Source: Dendrocalamus latiflorus (lineage: Eukaryota; Streptophyta; Magnoliopsida; Poales; Poaceae). Taken from it: a DNA stretch of 64,000 nt. A program made the translations under genes and the position numbers. Shown piece by piece: positions 1 through 10,800 of the stretch (positions are counted from its first letter, which is position 1; each line of letters opens with the position of its first letter). The notes beneath the pieces were generated by a model that made no database searches, was not told the DNA's origin, and saw nothing but the letters and a program-made list of their open reading frames with translations. Location of the stretch: contig CM029627.1 in the NCBI GenBank assembly GCA_017311315.1, positions 1,022,447 to 1,086,446 on the forward strand, given 5' to 3'.

Positions 1-249
1 TCTCCTCCTTTTCCATCATCTTGACCACCATAGCCGCCATATCTACCAAGATGGCTTTCATGTTGTCTATGCTGACACTCATCTCGTTGAGGATGCCCTC
101 GTGGCCTTGAAATTCATAATAGAAGCCATGGTATTGGTTCTGATACCAAATTGTTATGATCTTGAGATCATAATGGGGTAAATACCATACAGAAGATGGC
201 CGGAATGGCATGGTTGAAGGAGAGAGGCTTTAGGAGAAAGGGGGAGAGC
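1..249 (-). mobile_element. 5' end of an LTR retroelement, cut by the window edge
   Basis: Read on the minus strand, positions 136-149 form a primer-binding site of the initiator-Met type (TTGGTATCAGAACC). It sits just inside an LTR end that begins at 152 on the plus strand (TGTTATGATC). Bases 1-130 would be the start of the internal region. One frame there reads as a short helical gag-like stretch (MSVSIDNMKAILVDMAAMVV), broken by stops in other frames. The LTR is cut at 249 by the next element. The layout matches the minus-strand element in the KTN80 intron (PBS at 11241-11254), so the two may be one family. Confidence 0.55.
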
Positions 250-1284
250 TGTCACGTGCTGGAATTACTATTCACATGCACTGTTCATACGCGTGAACAG
301 TACCCACGGTGTTGTAATTACGCATGGTAGGATTAGATTAGTTAGGATAGATAAAAATAGTTAGTTTTCTTATTAGATGGTTTACTACCTTATAGATATA
401 TTTCATCTATTAGAGATATATTTCTATAGAGATAGAGATTATTTCTTAGAGGTCAAATCGAGTTATCCCTATAAAACGGGTATCATGTATCTATTATCAT
501 CAAGCAATGAATAAACTCCCTGATTCCTAAGGCATCATGTATCTATTATCATCAAGCAATGAATACTCTCTGATTCCTAGCACTAGTCTCTCCCCCTAGA
601 CCGGCTACTCTAGATCCATTCCTCTCTCCCAATCGGTGCCCTCTTTTGTCTAGCGCCGTTCTACCTCAAGTCATCGTCGCCCGACCTCTCTCCAACGGAT
701 GTTTATCCTGTTATGAACTAAGATTTATGACAATTGGTATCAGAGCAATCGACCCCTTCCTACAACTTCTACTTACCATGAAACGCACCACTGCTATTCC
801 ATGTTGACTGCCTGGTCTACCAAAGGCTGCAATTATGACTGCCACCACAGCTCAAGGATGAGCTATCGCCGAAGGGGGCAGAAGATGTCACGTGCTGGAA
901 TTACTGTTCATGTGCACTGTTCATGCGCGTGAACAATACCTGCAGTGTTGTAACCATGCATGGTAGGATTAGGTTAGTTAGAAAAGAGATAAGAATAGTT
1001 AGTTTTCTTATTAGATGGATTGACTATCTTATAGATATATTCTATCCATTAGTGATAAGTTTCCGTAGAGATGAATATTATTTCTTATAGGTTAAATCGA
1101 GTTTTCGCTATAAAAGAGACAGCATGTATCTATTATTATCAAGCAATGAATAATGAAGAAGTATTCCAAGTTCCTGATTCCTAGCACTGGTCTCCCCTCT
1201 AGACCGGCTACTCTAGATCTATTGCTCTCTTCCAATCGGTGCCCTCTTTTGTCTAGCGTCGTTCTACCTTAAGTCGTCATCGTT
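250..1284 (+). mobile_element. Short non-coding LTR element (TRIM-like or internally deleted)
   Basis: Two direct repeats beginning TGTCACGTGCTGGAATTACT lie at 250-732 and 886 to about 1284. The 5' copy is followed at about 735 by a PBS-like TTGGTATCAGAGCA, and the 3' copy is preceded by a purine run (GAAGGGGGCAGAAGA). Only about 150 bp lies between the LTRs, so no gag or pol is present. The 3' LTR lacks its last ~45 bp and stops against HBS1-like coding sequence, so no target duplication can be read on that side. Stretches of its LTR resemble the element at 2071-3655 (both have GTTAGTTTTCTTATTA and a GGTCAAATCGAG-like run), which suggests related families. Confidence 0.7.
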
Positions 1285-2070
1285 TGACTAAAGAACAGTT
1301 TAATTTTGTTAAATCACAACTTGGCATTTTTCTCCGATCATGTGGTTATAAAGACTCAGCAATTGCCTGGGTCCCTTTGAATGCAATGGAAAATGAAAAG
1401 TCGGCAACCACAGCTTCAGACTCGGTTATCATCATGGTAATAAGATATTCCCTAATGTAGACCTCCTTGCATGTCATTTTTCCCCAACTTGGTAGTTGAT
1501 CATCAATGTATGATGTCAGGTATAATGGAAATTGTCTGCTGAAAGCCATTGACTCGTTACCACCTCCTCGTCGTGATGTTTCAAAGCCACTACGCCTTCC
1601 AATCTGTGATGTTACTTCATCCCACATGCTGGGGCAAGTGGCAGTTTGTGGTAAAGTAGAGGCTGGAGCAATCCGAAGTGGTTCCAAGGTATCACACTAA
1701 TGTTATGATGGGTAAACTATAATGCATTGATTTTGTAACATTGCCTCTTACGGTGTGGGAGATTTCCTTATGGTCGTAACTCATTCGATGCTTTCTAACT
1801 ATGCATTCCATTGCTTTCATTTCCTAGCAGATTACCTGCTTTGCTAAACGATGTCTATATTGTTAAGCGTGGTCAAACCAACTGCCGTGCAATGAACTTG
1901 CTTTGTTTACAAGCTGCTCAAGCTGTTATCTGATCTTGAAGAACTCTTGTTTCAGGTTCTTGTCATGCCTTCTGGAGAGTTAGCTACAGTGAGGATTATT
2001 GAGCGGGATTCCTCTAGTTGCAACTTGGCAAGAGCTGGGGACAACATTGCTATTGGTTTGCAAGGGATTG

Positions 2071-2547
2071 TGTTATGGCCTAGGATCCCGGCGATGCACG
2101 CAGCAGGCTTGTTAACAATATCGTGAGGCATTGCAGCGTCGGATGATCAATACTCGCATGAATAGAGCCCGTGCTATACTGTAGCGCCATCGTTGCGTGA
2201 TCAATAGCTCACGGGTGCCGTATGGGTTCTATTTAGTTAGTTTCTTTATTATTTGGGTTTATTTCCTTTTAGATTATTTTCATATATTAAAAATAAGTTT
2301 TATATTAATAGGGATTAACTTCTTTAATATAGGGATAAGTTTCTTAGGGGTCAAAACAAATCTAGCCATCCATATAAGAAAGACAGTATTGTACTTTTTG
2401 TCATTAACCAAATAGATAAATAAAATTCTCTAGTCTTCCTCCCTTCTTCAACTGGCCTCAGAGCCGCCGCGACATGGTCTGCCGATCAAGGGCGAGTGCC
2501 TTACCCTCGATTTTCGGACCCATACCTAACTAACACCGACCACAACA
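2071..2547 (+). repeat. 5' LTR of the element in the HBS1-like exon
   Basis: It is 477 bp, starts TGTTATGGCCTAGG and ends CGACCACAACA, and is preceded by the target copy GATTG. Confidence 0.88.
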
Positions 2548-3178
2548 TTTGGTATTAGATCCACTCACCATGGCTTCTGATGCTGAATTATCTCCCTTTG
2601 ACATGTTGATGTCTAGTGATGAGAAAATAGAGTCCTTACTCGATATATGATGGTTATCTTGGAGAAGACTATAGAGTTGGTGGATAAGTTAAAAGAAAGG
2701 CACCATGTACCATTGCAATGGTTGCGTTGCCACCACCTTCCCTAGCATCAACATTGGCATTGGCCATGTTGTCACCTTTACCAATGACAACTCTTTAGGC
2801 TTCACCTTTTGTGTCTTTGCCTTGCTGTCTAGCGGCGGTCATCTGCACACGACCGGTTGACACCGTGCCTCTGTAAGTGTAGAGCACAACGGCTTCCATG
2901 TAGGGGGCCATCGATATCGTCACATCTCTTCTACAACCATTATATCTTAGACAAGAAGGATGATGCTGCTGCCTCGCGCTGGGTGCCCATACCCTCAACG
3001 ACTCCTGCGCCATCAAACCATGCCCATGTGTTGCTGTCCATTGGAGCTTTGCTGTTCTTCTTCCATTCGACATGTTGTCATCATTGTGCCCTCTCGTCAA
3101 CATGATGTTACGAAGGACTTCAATCATGGCCACCACCTGACAACTCGGGGACAAACTGTCTCGCCACAAGAGGTGTAA

Positions 3179-3655
3179 TGTTATAGCATAGGATCCCGGC
3201 GATGCATGCATAAGCCTTGTGAACAATGTCGTGGGGCACTGTAGCGGTCGGATGAACAGTACCTGTGTTGGATGAACCGTTCCCATGCAGTACTGTAGCG
3301 CCGTACGTTGAGTAAACAGTAGCTCGTGGGTGCCGTATGGGTTATATTTAGTTAGTTTTCTTATTATTTGGGTTTGTTTCCTTTTATATTATTTTCATGT
3401 ATTAGAGATAAGTTACTTATTAGGGATTAACTTCTTTAATATAGAGATGTTTCTTAGGGGTCAAGTCGAGTCATCCCTATAAAATGGACAACATTATACA
3501 TTTTATTATTAATTAAAGAAATAAATAAAGTTCTCTAGTATTCCTCTCTTTTTTAACAGACCTCAGAGTCTTGACGACGGTATGGCTAGCCGATTAAGGG
3601 CGAGTGCCCTACTCTCGATTCTCGAACTCATATCTAACCAACACCGACCACAACA
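3179..3655 (+). repeat. 3' LTR of the element in the HBS1-like exon
   Basis: It is 477 bp, starts TGTTATAGCATAGG and ends CGACCACAACA, and is followed by the target copy GATTG. Confidence 0.88.
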
Positions 3656-4423
3656 GATTGACCCTAGTCATGTTATGTCTGGTGGAGTTCGTTGCCATCC
3701 AGATTACACTGTGTCCGTGGCTTCTTGCTTGGAGCTGAAAATATTTGTTCTAGATATCACTGTACCCATACTGGTCGGCCTTCAGGTTAGTAATCAAGAG
3801 AGGGCCATGGCTGGCATCTCTTTGAATAGTTCAAGCTTTAGTACCTTTTTTTTTGTAAGAGAACTTCAAGCTTTTAGTGCCTTACGTATGGTTGCTACCC
3901 AAAATTTCTAGTTTGAGCTCCACATACATCGCGCGAAGGTGTCCGCAAGCTTGGTTAAAATACTATCATTGTTGGACCAGAAGACTGGCAAGGCCTCAAA
4001 GAAAACACCACGGTTTCTCACTGCGAGACAGGCTGCTATCATCGAAGCAAGCTTACAGGAAACGAGAGCGAATGCTTTTCTGCTAACGAAATGGATGTTT
4101 TGTTTTTGTAATCTTTACCTTTCAGGTAAACATGGGCAAAGAAGTTTGTGTGGAGGAATTCGCAACTCTGAAGGCCCTTGGCCGGGTATTGCTACGATCG
4201 CAGGGAAACACCATTGCAGTGGGCATTGTGGCTCGAGTGCAAGAGCAGGCTTAGGTCCATTGGTTAAACAAATGTCGACTAGTGTACCCACAGGGTGTAT
4301 CTGGTGGCCGTGCGGCTGCAGTTGAGCAATCCAATCACCCCAACTCCTACACAAACCGCCAGACCAAGCCTAGCGAGAGCATGCATTCCCAGACCCAATA
4401 AGTAACAGTAGTGGAAACCTGGG

Positions 4424-4700
4424 GAATGCTATACTGTCCATCTGTCCCAAGGTAATCCAACGAGATAGTTCATGATCAAGTCCCCACACAAATTCTTAAC
4501 ACAGAGAAAAACCAGAGAATGCTATACTATATCCTAAGCTAATCCAACGGGATGGTCCATCCACGTCCGATCAAGCTCCAACACAAATTCTCAACACAGA
4601 GAAAAACTAGTGAATGTTATACTATCCCAAGCTAATCCAATGGGATAGTCTATCCACATCTCATCAAGCCTCCACACAAACTCTTAACACAGAGAAAAAT
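4424..4700 (+). repeat. Three tandem copies of a ~93-bp unit
   Basis: Copies start at about 4424, 4517 and 4612. Each runs from GAATGCTATACT through CTAATCCAACGGGATGGTC to TTCTCAACACAGAGAAAAA. They are diverged but collinear, lie directly downstream of the HBS1-like pseudogene, and have no coding sense. Confidence 0.8.
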
Positions 4701-6025
4701 CGATGCGAGCGATGGATCGAGGTGGTTGATGCGTCAATTGAGGAATCCGATGCGCCGGAGACCTCGCCGGTGAGGCTAGAAGCGTCCCTGTCCGGGCTCT
4801 GGTCGCTTCTGCGCCGGTCGTTCGCTTGTTGCAGTCTCCTGCGTTACTCGTCTGCAAGTACGCACCACCGACACATGCTAATGCTACCGGTAGTACCACA
4901 GGCCCGGTACACTACCAACTGCATGCTGCTGCACCTTAATTGGTGCATGCAATGCTAGCTACACTATGGTAATTCCAACGACCAAGTTTGGCAATTAATG
5001 TGCACGAGATCAGATCAAGCTCAGGATTAGTAAGCTAATTCTCCCTCCTCTCTCTTGCTAGTGCTATCTTGTAACATAATACGGCGAATGATTAGGACGG
5101 TGTTTGTGTTTCGTTATGCCTAGTGGCGATCGAGCTGTGATGTATGGCGTGTTAGCTTAGATATATAGAGTTTCAGTGAGAGCTAGCTAGCTAGCTCCAC
5201 ATGGGTCACGCACACACGACCATCGGTAGCCGTCGTCGCTGTTCGCTAAGCCTAAGCATGTGGTGCAGCATTATGCAGCCGCATCTATTGATGATAATTG
5301 ACGCATCCGTGTATGGGTCCCTGCAATGATCTTTGGGACGTCTGCCTTCTCTGCTATTCCACCCGTCTAAATTTATAAATCGTATTTTTCAAATAATTTT
5401 ATTTATAAATATATGATGTATTGTATATTTTAATATAGAATTAGTATGATGTTTTTTATATCCATAATAAATATATAGCTTTACTTGCTATTTTATACGT
5501 GTATATATTGAATATAGTGGTTAAAGACAATAACTAGAGATATTTAGTTATTTTTACTGTATTTTTAGTCAATATATCAAGAGAAAATATGTTGTATAAA
5601 CTTAAACACTTTAGTTGCAACTTATCGTTTCGAGGTCTCGCTCATTGGTTCGTGGTGACCACTGCTGCACTGCCCGAGGTTGGATTGAAAGTTTTACCTG
5701 TCTGTTGGGGTGGTTGGTCCTGCCGGTTACTTTGCCGTATCAGCAGCAGAGCTGCTTGAAACCATAGGCACTGCAGCGCAGAGGACAGAGACGCTTTGTC
5801 CATTTTTTCGGTTTTTGGCTCCCAATAAATGTTTGTGTGAACTTAATAAATACCGATAAGTCATTTAAAAAGATTAATAGCGAGCAATTGAACGGTTTGC
5901 GGTTAAAATGTACATCCGGTAATTTAGATGACATTTTTTTAAAATTTAAGATTTATTTTTAGATATTAAAAAACAATGACAATTATTTACCCAAACTAAT
6001 TACGCCATACGATCCTACAAACTCC
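4701..6025. other. Intergenic, no supported gene
   Basis: A GC-rich patch at 4700-4860 has a short open frame without a recognisable domain. From about 5360 to 5640 the DNA is very AT-rich, without clear terminal repeats. A short AGCTAGCTAGCT run lies near 5180. I see no splice-supported gene. Confidence 0.5.
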
Positions 6026-6282
6026 GGGTCTGTTTGGTTGGTGCCTAATTTTGCCATGACTAAGCTTAGGCAATATGTGGCTGCCACAGAAAGTGTGGTT
6101 AACAAAATCAAAACCACACTTGTGGCAAAGTTTGGCAAGAAACTGAGTCTATGACGTGTGGGGCCGGGTGCTAAGAAAGTGTGGCATGCCACAGTTACGT
6201 CAGTGAACCAAACAGCTACCTAAAAACTATGGCATGCCTAACTTATGGCTAGGCAACTTCTGATCATGAACCAAACAGGCCC
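6026..6282. mobile_element. MITE with GGGTCTGTTTGGTT / AACCAAACAGGCCC ends
   Basis: The ends are inverted repeats: GGGTCTGTTTGGTT at 6026 and AACCAAACAGGCCC ending at 6282. Both sides are flanked by TCC (6023-6025 and 6283-6285), a possible 3-bp target duplication that could be chance at this length. The interior repeats variants of GTGTGGC and TGCCACA and encodes nothing. GGGCCTGTTTGGTT-type ends are common among small grass DNA transposons. I do not assign a superfamily. Confidence 0.7.
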
Positions 6283-7087
6283 TCCGTCTGCATACTTTAA
6301 CAATTCAGCGCACCAGAGGCTTGCATCAACGAGTTCAACCCGTCACACATGGAGATCTCACTACCTACGATACTGTAATTTCTACTCATCAAACGCATGG
6401 CAAATCAGCCAAGGTAAAACTACCGGGCGTAAGTGGTATACATGTAGCCCATTCTGGCGTAGTGTCTGATCCCTCCCTCCGTACGTATACACGCCGTATG
6501 TTTGTTTGCGTTCCTCTTTTCCTTTTTTTTCCGAATGAAAGAATTCCCTTTCTTTTAGGTTTTTCAGTTGATTTTTAATTTTAATTTTTTTTTCAACAAT
6601 TACTATTTATTAGACTAATAAATTATAGCAAAAAACCATAAATCATAAGCTAAAAAAACGTCACGAAGTGTCCTGCTTAACACACTTCTCTAGTGTTTGC
6701 CACGTCTTGCAGGTTGACATCGCAATTGCCTAGATTAGTCGCTTGGGAGCGAAACGAATCATGGAAAGCAACACTCCCGTTTCTTCATTCACTAGTCAGA
6801 TTATATTTTCAGATGATTAAGTACTGAGGTGATTGCTACTCCTATGTTAGACTTAATCTAGTGTTTTGAACACGTTTGCTTCTTAATGTGACTTTTTTCT
6901 TCTTTTCATTTGCATTGTCTGTAGAGATATATTATTTTTTCTTTTTTATTAATTTCTTTTAATTGAATATCTTAACTAAAAGATAACAATTGTTATCATA
7001 TAATTTTAGTTAAAAACTAAAAGGTATTAACTATAGTCGAATTAAACAGGGCTCAGTAGATGCAGAGCACTGGTGTAATTTAAAAAA
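6283..7087. other. Intergenic, AT-rich, no gene seen
   Basis: The region contains a MITE-like AT-rich patch at about 6580-6655 (TACTATTTATTAGACTAATAAA) that resembles the sequence around the second copia element at 45750-45864 and 50986-51075. No coding sequence is supported. Confidence 0.45.
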
Positions 7088-7385
7088 GAGTAAAGTCCAT
7101 TACCGGTCCTTAAACTTTTTATACTGTGTCATCCCGGTCCATAGACTTTTAAAGTATGCCACCCCGGTCCATAAACTTCAAAATATGCCATTACCGGTCC
7201 TTAAACTTTTTATGCTGTGTCATCCCGGTCCATAGACTTTCAAAAGTGTGCCATTACAGCTGGACCCGTAACAGGTAGTAATGGCACACTTTGAAAGTTT
7301 AGGGACCGGGATGGCATACTTTAAAAGTCTATGGACCGGGATGACACAGCATAAAAAGTTTAAGGACCGGTAATGGACTTTACTC
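7088..7385. mobile_element. Fold-back MITE with 9-bp target duplication (MULE-like)
   Basis: The element begins GAGTAAAGTCCATTACCGGT and ends with its reverse complement (ACCGGTAATGGACTTTACTC). The right arm of about 120 bp is complementary to most of the left. It is flanked on both sides by TTTAAAAAA (7079-7087 and 7386-7394). A 9-bp duplication with long terminal inverted repeats fits Mutator-like MITEs. The left arm carries an extra internal direct repeat (the GGTCC...AAACTTTTTAT...CCCGGTCCATAGACTTT module occurs twice). It lies about 490 bp upstream of the KTN80 start codon. Confidence 0.85.
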
Positions 7386-7877
7386 TTTAAAAAATTACGA
7401 GCCAGCGAGACAAGTCCATCCACGTTCCACAGCAATTCCCACAACATTTTTAATCAGCCCTCCAACCCCAACCTTCTATAATTCAAAATTTTCGAACCAA
7501 ACCATCTTCTTCCTCCTCCTTCCCCACCCCACCCGACAGCTCCATTTCCCCTCCTCCACCTCAGCAGCACACCAAACCCGAAATCACCACCGCATTTCCT
7601 CCACCTTCCACTCGCTCCGCATCTCTCGGAGCGGCGCCGGCGCCGGCTGAGGCGCGGTGGTGGGCCCACCGGGCAGTGGCGGCGGCGGGGTCCCCCTCCG
7701 GCCCTCCCCTCCCACGGCAGGGAGACCGAAGTGCGCGTGTGGATGGTAGAGTTGGGTTGGGGACAGGCGGCGACGCGAGATCCGGGCGTGGGGGTCGCGG
7801 GGTGGCGCCGCGGCGGCGGTGTGATCTGAGATGAGATTAGAGCCGGCGGCGCAGTATTCGGAACGGAGGTGCCGGCC

Positions 7878-10800
7878 ATGACGACCAACACCAAGCGCGC
7901 CTACAAGCTCCGTATCCTCGTTAATTTGTTTCGATTGTTTGGCCAACTTTTTCAGAAATTTTGTTGGGGAGGTGCATTGTGTTTGTTTGACCGATCCATC
8001 GCTACTGTCGCGTTCGTTCTGCTAGCTGGGCGATTTTATTCTGCAAATTTCAGGGGGAGCTTCCGACTCTCAATTTTTTTGTTGCTTTTATCTTGCTTGT
8101 CCCTCGTTGAGATAATTAGGGATTTAGTGGTTGCGTCACAGTGAGCTGTGGGTGATTACTGATTAGTCGCTAGGGAGTTTTGTTTAACTGTCTGAGAAGT
8201 GCAATTGCTGCCACTGAGCTTTTTTTGGGTGATTTGGTTGCTAAATTTGCGACATTGGAATGCCTTGACTTGAATTTTGCGTAGAGGAGTTTGTGGCGCA
8301 CTCATCCAATGTCAACTGCCTCAAGATTGGGAGGAAGACTTCACGGGTTCTCGTCACAGGAGGAGAGGATCGTAAGGTTAATCTTTGGGCTATCGGGAAG
8401 CCAAATTCAATACTGGTAAGATTTATTTGTCTTGTGCTGAATCTAAGTATGGGCTAGTATGTCAAATCTGGTTCTACTGTTAAGTAGGCAAACAAAACAC
8501 TGAACTCAACCCAACAAAACTCTTGCCTGAACCTTGATCGATTACTAGATGAAGATTCACCATTATAGCTGTTGATGGCCTCTCCAGCATAGTTCTCTCT
8601 ATGTTGGTCTTCAATTAATAGGAGATACTTTTATGTTAACTATCGACCTAGTACACAATTATGTGTTTGATCGTGGTGGTTACAGTTATCGAAGTTGTTA
8701 CACGTGATGTTTTTGGTTCATGGAATATTATTTGATTCACAATTTTCTTGTTTGTGTTATGGTGGTTTTACAGAGTTTATCAGGGCATACAAGTGCTGTG
8801 GAATCGGTTAGTTTTGATTCCACAGAAGTGTTTGTGGCTGCAGGAGCAGCCAGTGGAACAATAAAACTATGGGATTTAGAGGAGGCAAAGAGTATGTAAA
8901 AAAAAATGGATGCTTGACTTACCACTATATGTATTTATGAACACTCATTCTATGTCACTGCATTTTATTAATTGCATCACTTGGCTTGTTGTATGCAGTT
9001 GTACGCACTCTTACTGGACATAGGTCAAACTGTATGTCAGTTGATTCCCATCCTTTCGGGGAATTCTTTGCCTCTGGGTCATTGGACACTAATCTGAAGA
9101 TATGGGATATACGAAGGAAGGGGTGTATCCACACGTACAAAGGTCACACACGAGGGGTGAATGCTATTAGATTCACACCTGATGGCCGGTGGGTTGTGTC
9201 TGGCGGTGAAGATAATGTAGTGAAGGTATCATTTGCCAACAAGTCAATGCTGTGTATACTTCATTTTCAATTGCTAATTCTGTTCATGTAGTTTCATTTT
9301 TTTCATAATCCTTTTAAGCACATACTATATGCGTGTTGTTATGAATCTTAGTTCATAGAGGGTAAACACCACCGAGAGAATGACCAGGCACCGCCGGTGT
9401 AGAGGAAGGGGGAGAGATTATAGATGAGAATGACTTTGTTATTTCTTGCTTGGTTCCAATAGCATGCGGCAGTCCCTTATATATATGGGCTCCTTCTAAC
9501 AGATAGAATTTAATCTCAATTATATCTCTAATAAATATAGAAACTAATATCATATTCCTAATCATATCTCTAACAAAAGGAAACTAATCTCTTCCTAATA
9601 ATGACCGGTTGGTGGGTTGGGCCCAGGGCCTATGCCTATGACATACACCCCTCCCGGACATGCAGCTTATCCTCGAGCTACTAGGCGATGCGCCTAACTT
9701 ATTTTGCTGTGCCATCCTAGGTCGACTCGCCTGCAGGTGGATCCCATCTCAGGTCGCATAAGGAAAGGAGGTGACATCGGGGGGTGGAGATCGTTGACAA
9801 GCTCCACGTCGGCGAGCTGGAGAGGCGGCGGCGGCCTGAAAAGCTCTCGTGGGGGTGTTGCTGGTGGAAGACGGCGAAGAGCGGCATGTGTTGGAGGTCT
9901 GGATCGTGGTCGAGGCTGTTGTAGGCGAGGTGGTGCGTGTTGTGGTTGCACTTCCACCACGCGATGCCGAGGCCAGTGAGGCAGTTATCGGAGAGCACCT
10001 GCATGCGGCGGTCGAGCGCGGCGGGGACGGTGATGCGGTGGTGGCCGGAGTCGTGGCCCATCCACCCCGACTGGATCCAGATGAAGCTGATGAGGCTGTC
10101 GGTGAGGAGGTGGGCGCACTCGAAGAAGCTCACGGAGGAGAGGTGCGCGAGGAGGCGGCGATAGTCGGCGGAGATGCCGGTGGTGTCCTGGCCTACGAGG
10201 GTGAGGAGCGGGAAGTCCCCACTGGGGTGGCGCAGTAGCCATGCCGTGACGTCGTACACGTCGCCAGAGATGGAGATCCATAGGCCGTTGATGGCGGCGA
10301 CTCGAAGAGGTGCAGCGGCGGCGACGGACGGACTGGCGAGGAGACGGCCGGATTTGGCCGGTAGAGCCCAGATTCGGCGTTGATGAGCCTGGATCTGATG
10401 GCGATGAATGGTGGCGACGACGAACACCAAGTGGGGCAAGGCCGAATCCGAGAGAGGCAACGCGCACGAGCTGGATCTGGTCTTGGTGGGATCCAACAGC
10501 GGTGAGAAGAACCCCCACGGCGGCGGCTGCCCAAAGAAGAGGACGGCAGTGGTGGAAGCGATGAGGGCCGCGGCTAGGGACGACGCCGCGACGCTGAAAG
10601 CGGCGACAGGGTTGGGCAGCGGCACGTCCGCGGCGGTGACGACAGAGATGACCGCGACGTTTAGGACGACGAGAGGCGCGGGGGCACAGGGCGAGGCGGG
10701 TGGCACCCAAGGCCGTGTGGAGCCATGTCATTGCCGTCGCTCGTGTTGGGAACGGATCGAGAGGGAGGGAGGCGGCGGCATGACGGGTGAAACCCGCGTC

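Larger units (their letters stand above)
2071..3655 (+). mobile_element. Small non-autonomous LTR retroelement inserted in an HBS1-like exon
   Basis: LTRs at 2071-2547 and 3179-3655 are both 477 bp, start TGTTAT and end ACCACAACA. They are visibly diverged (roughly 15 percent by eye), so the insertion is not recent. The flanks 2066-2070 and 3656-3660 are both GATTG, a perfect 5-bp target-site duplication. Removing the element and one GATTG rejoins the HBS1-like exon in frame (240 nt). A PBS-like TTTGGTATTAGATC follows the 5' LTR. The 631-bp interior has no long frame with retroviral-type domains, so movement would need proteins supplied in trans. Confidence 0.9.
1285..4254 (+). pseudogene. 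HBS1-like translational GTPase, 5'-truncated and transposon-interrupted
   Basis: HBS1 is an eEF1A/eRF3-type GTPase that works with Pelota to rescue stalled ribosomes. Here only the part after the GTPase domain remains. Recognisable exons: about 1285-1440 (SQLGIFLRSCGYKDSAIAWV), 1520-1688 (CLLKAIDSLPPPRRDVSKPL), 1956-2070 continuing at 3661-3785 (NLARAGDNIAIGLQGI then DPSHVMSGG), 3912-4058 and 4126-4254 (CVEEFATLKALGRVLLRS, stop TAG 4252-4254). Introns are retained, so this is a genomic copy, not a processed one. The GTPase N-terminal half is missing, replaced by the LTR element ending at about 1284. A 1.6-kb element splits the third exon, and the donor after 4058 reads GA where GT is expected. 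A functional paralogue elsewhere is likely; that is inference. Confidence 0.85.
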
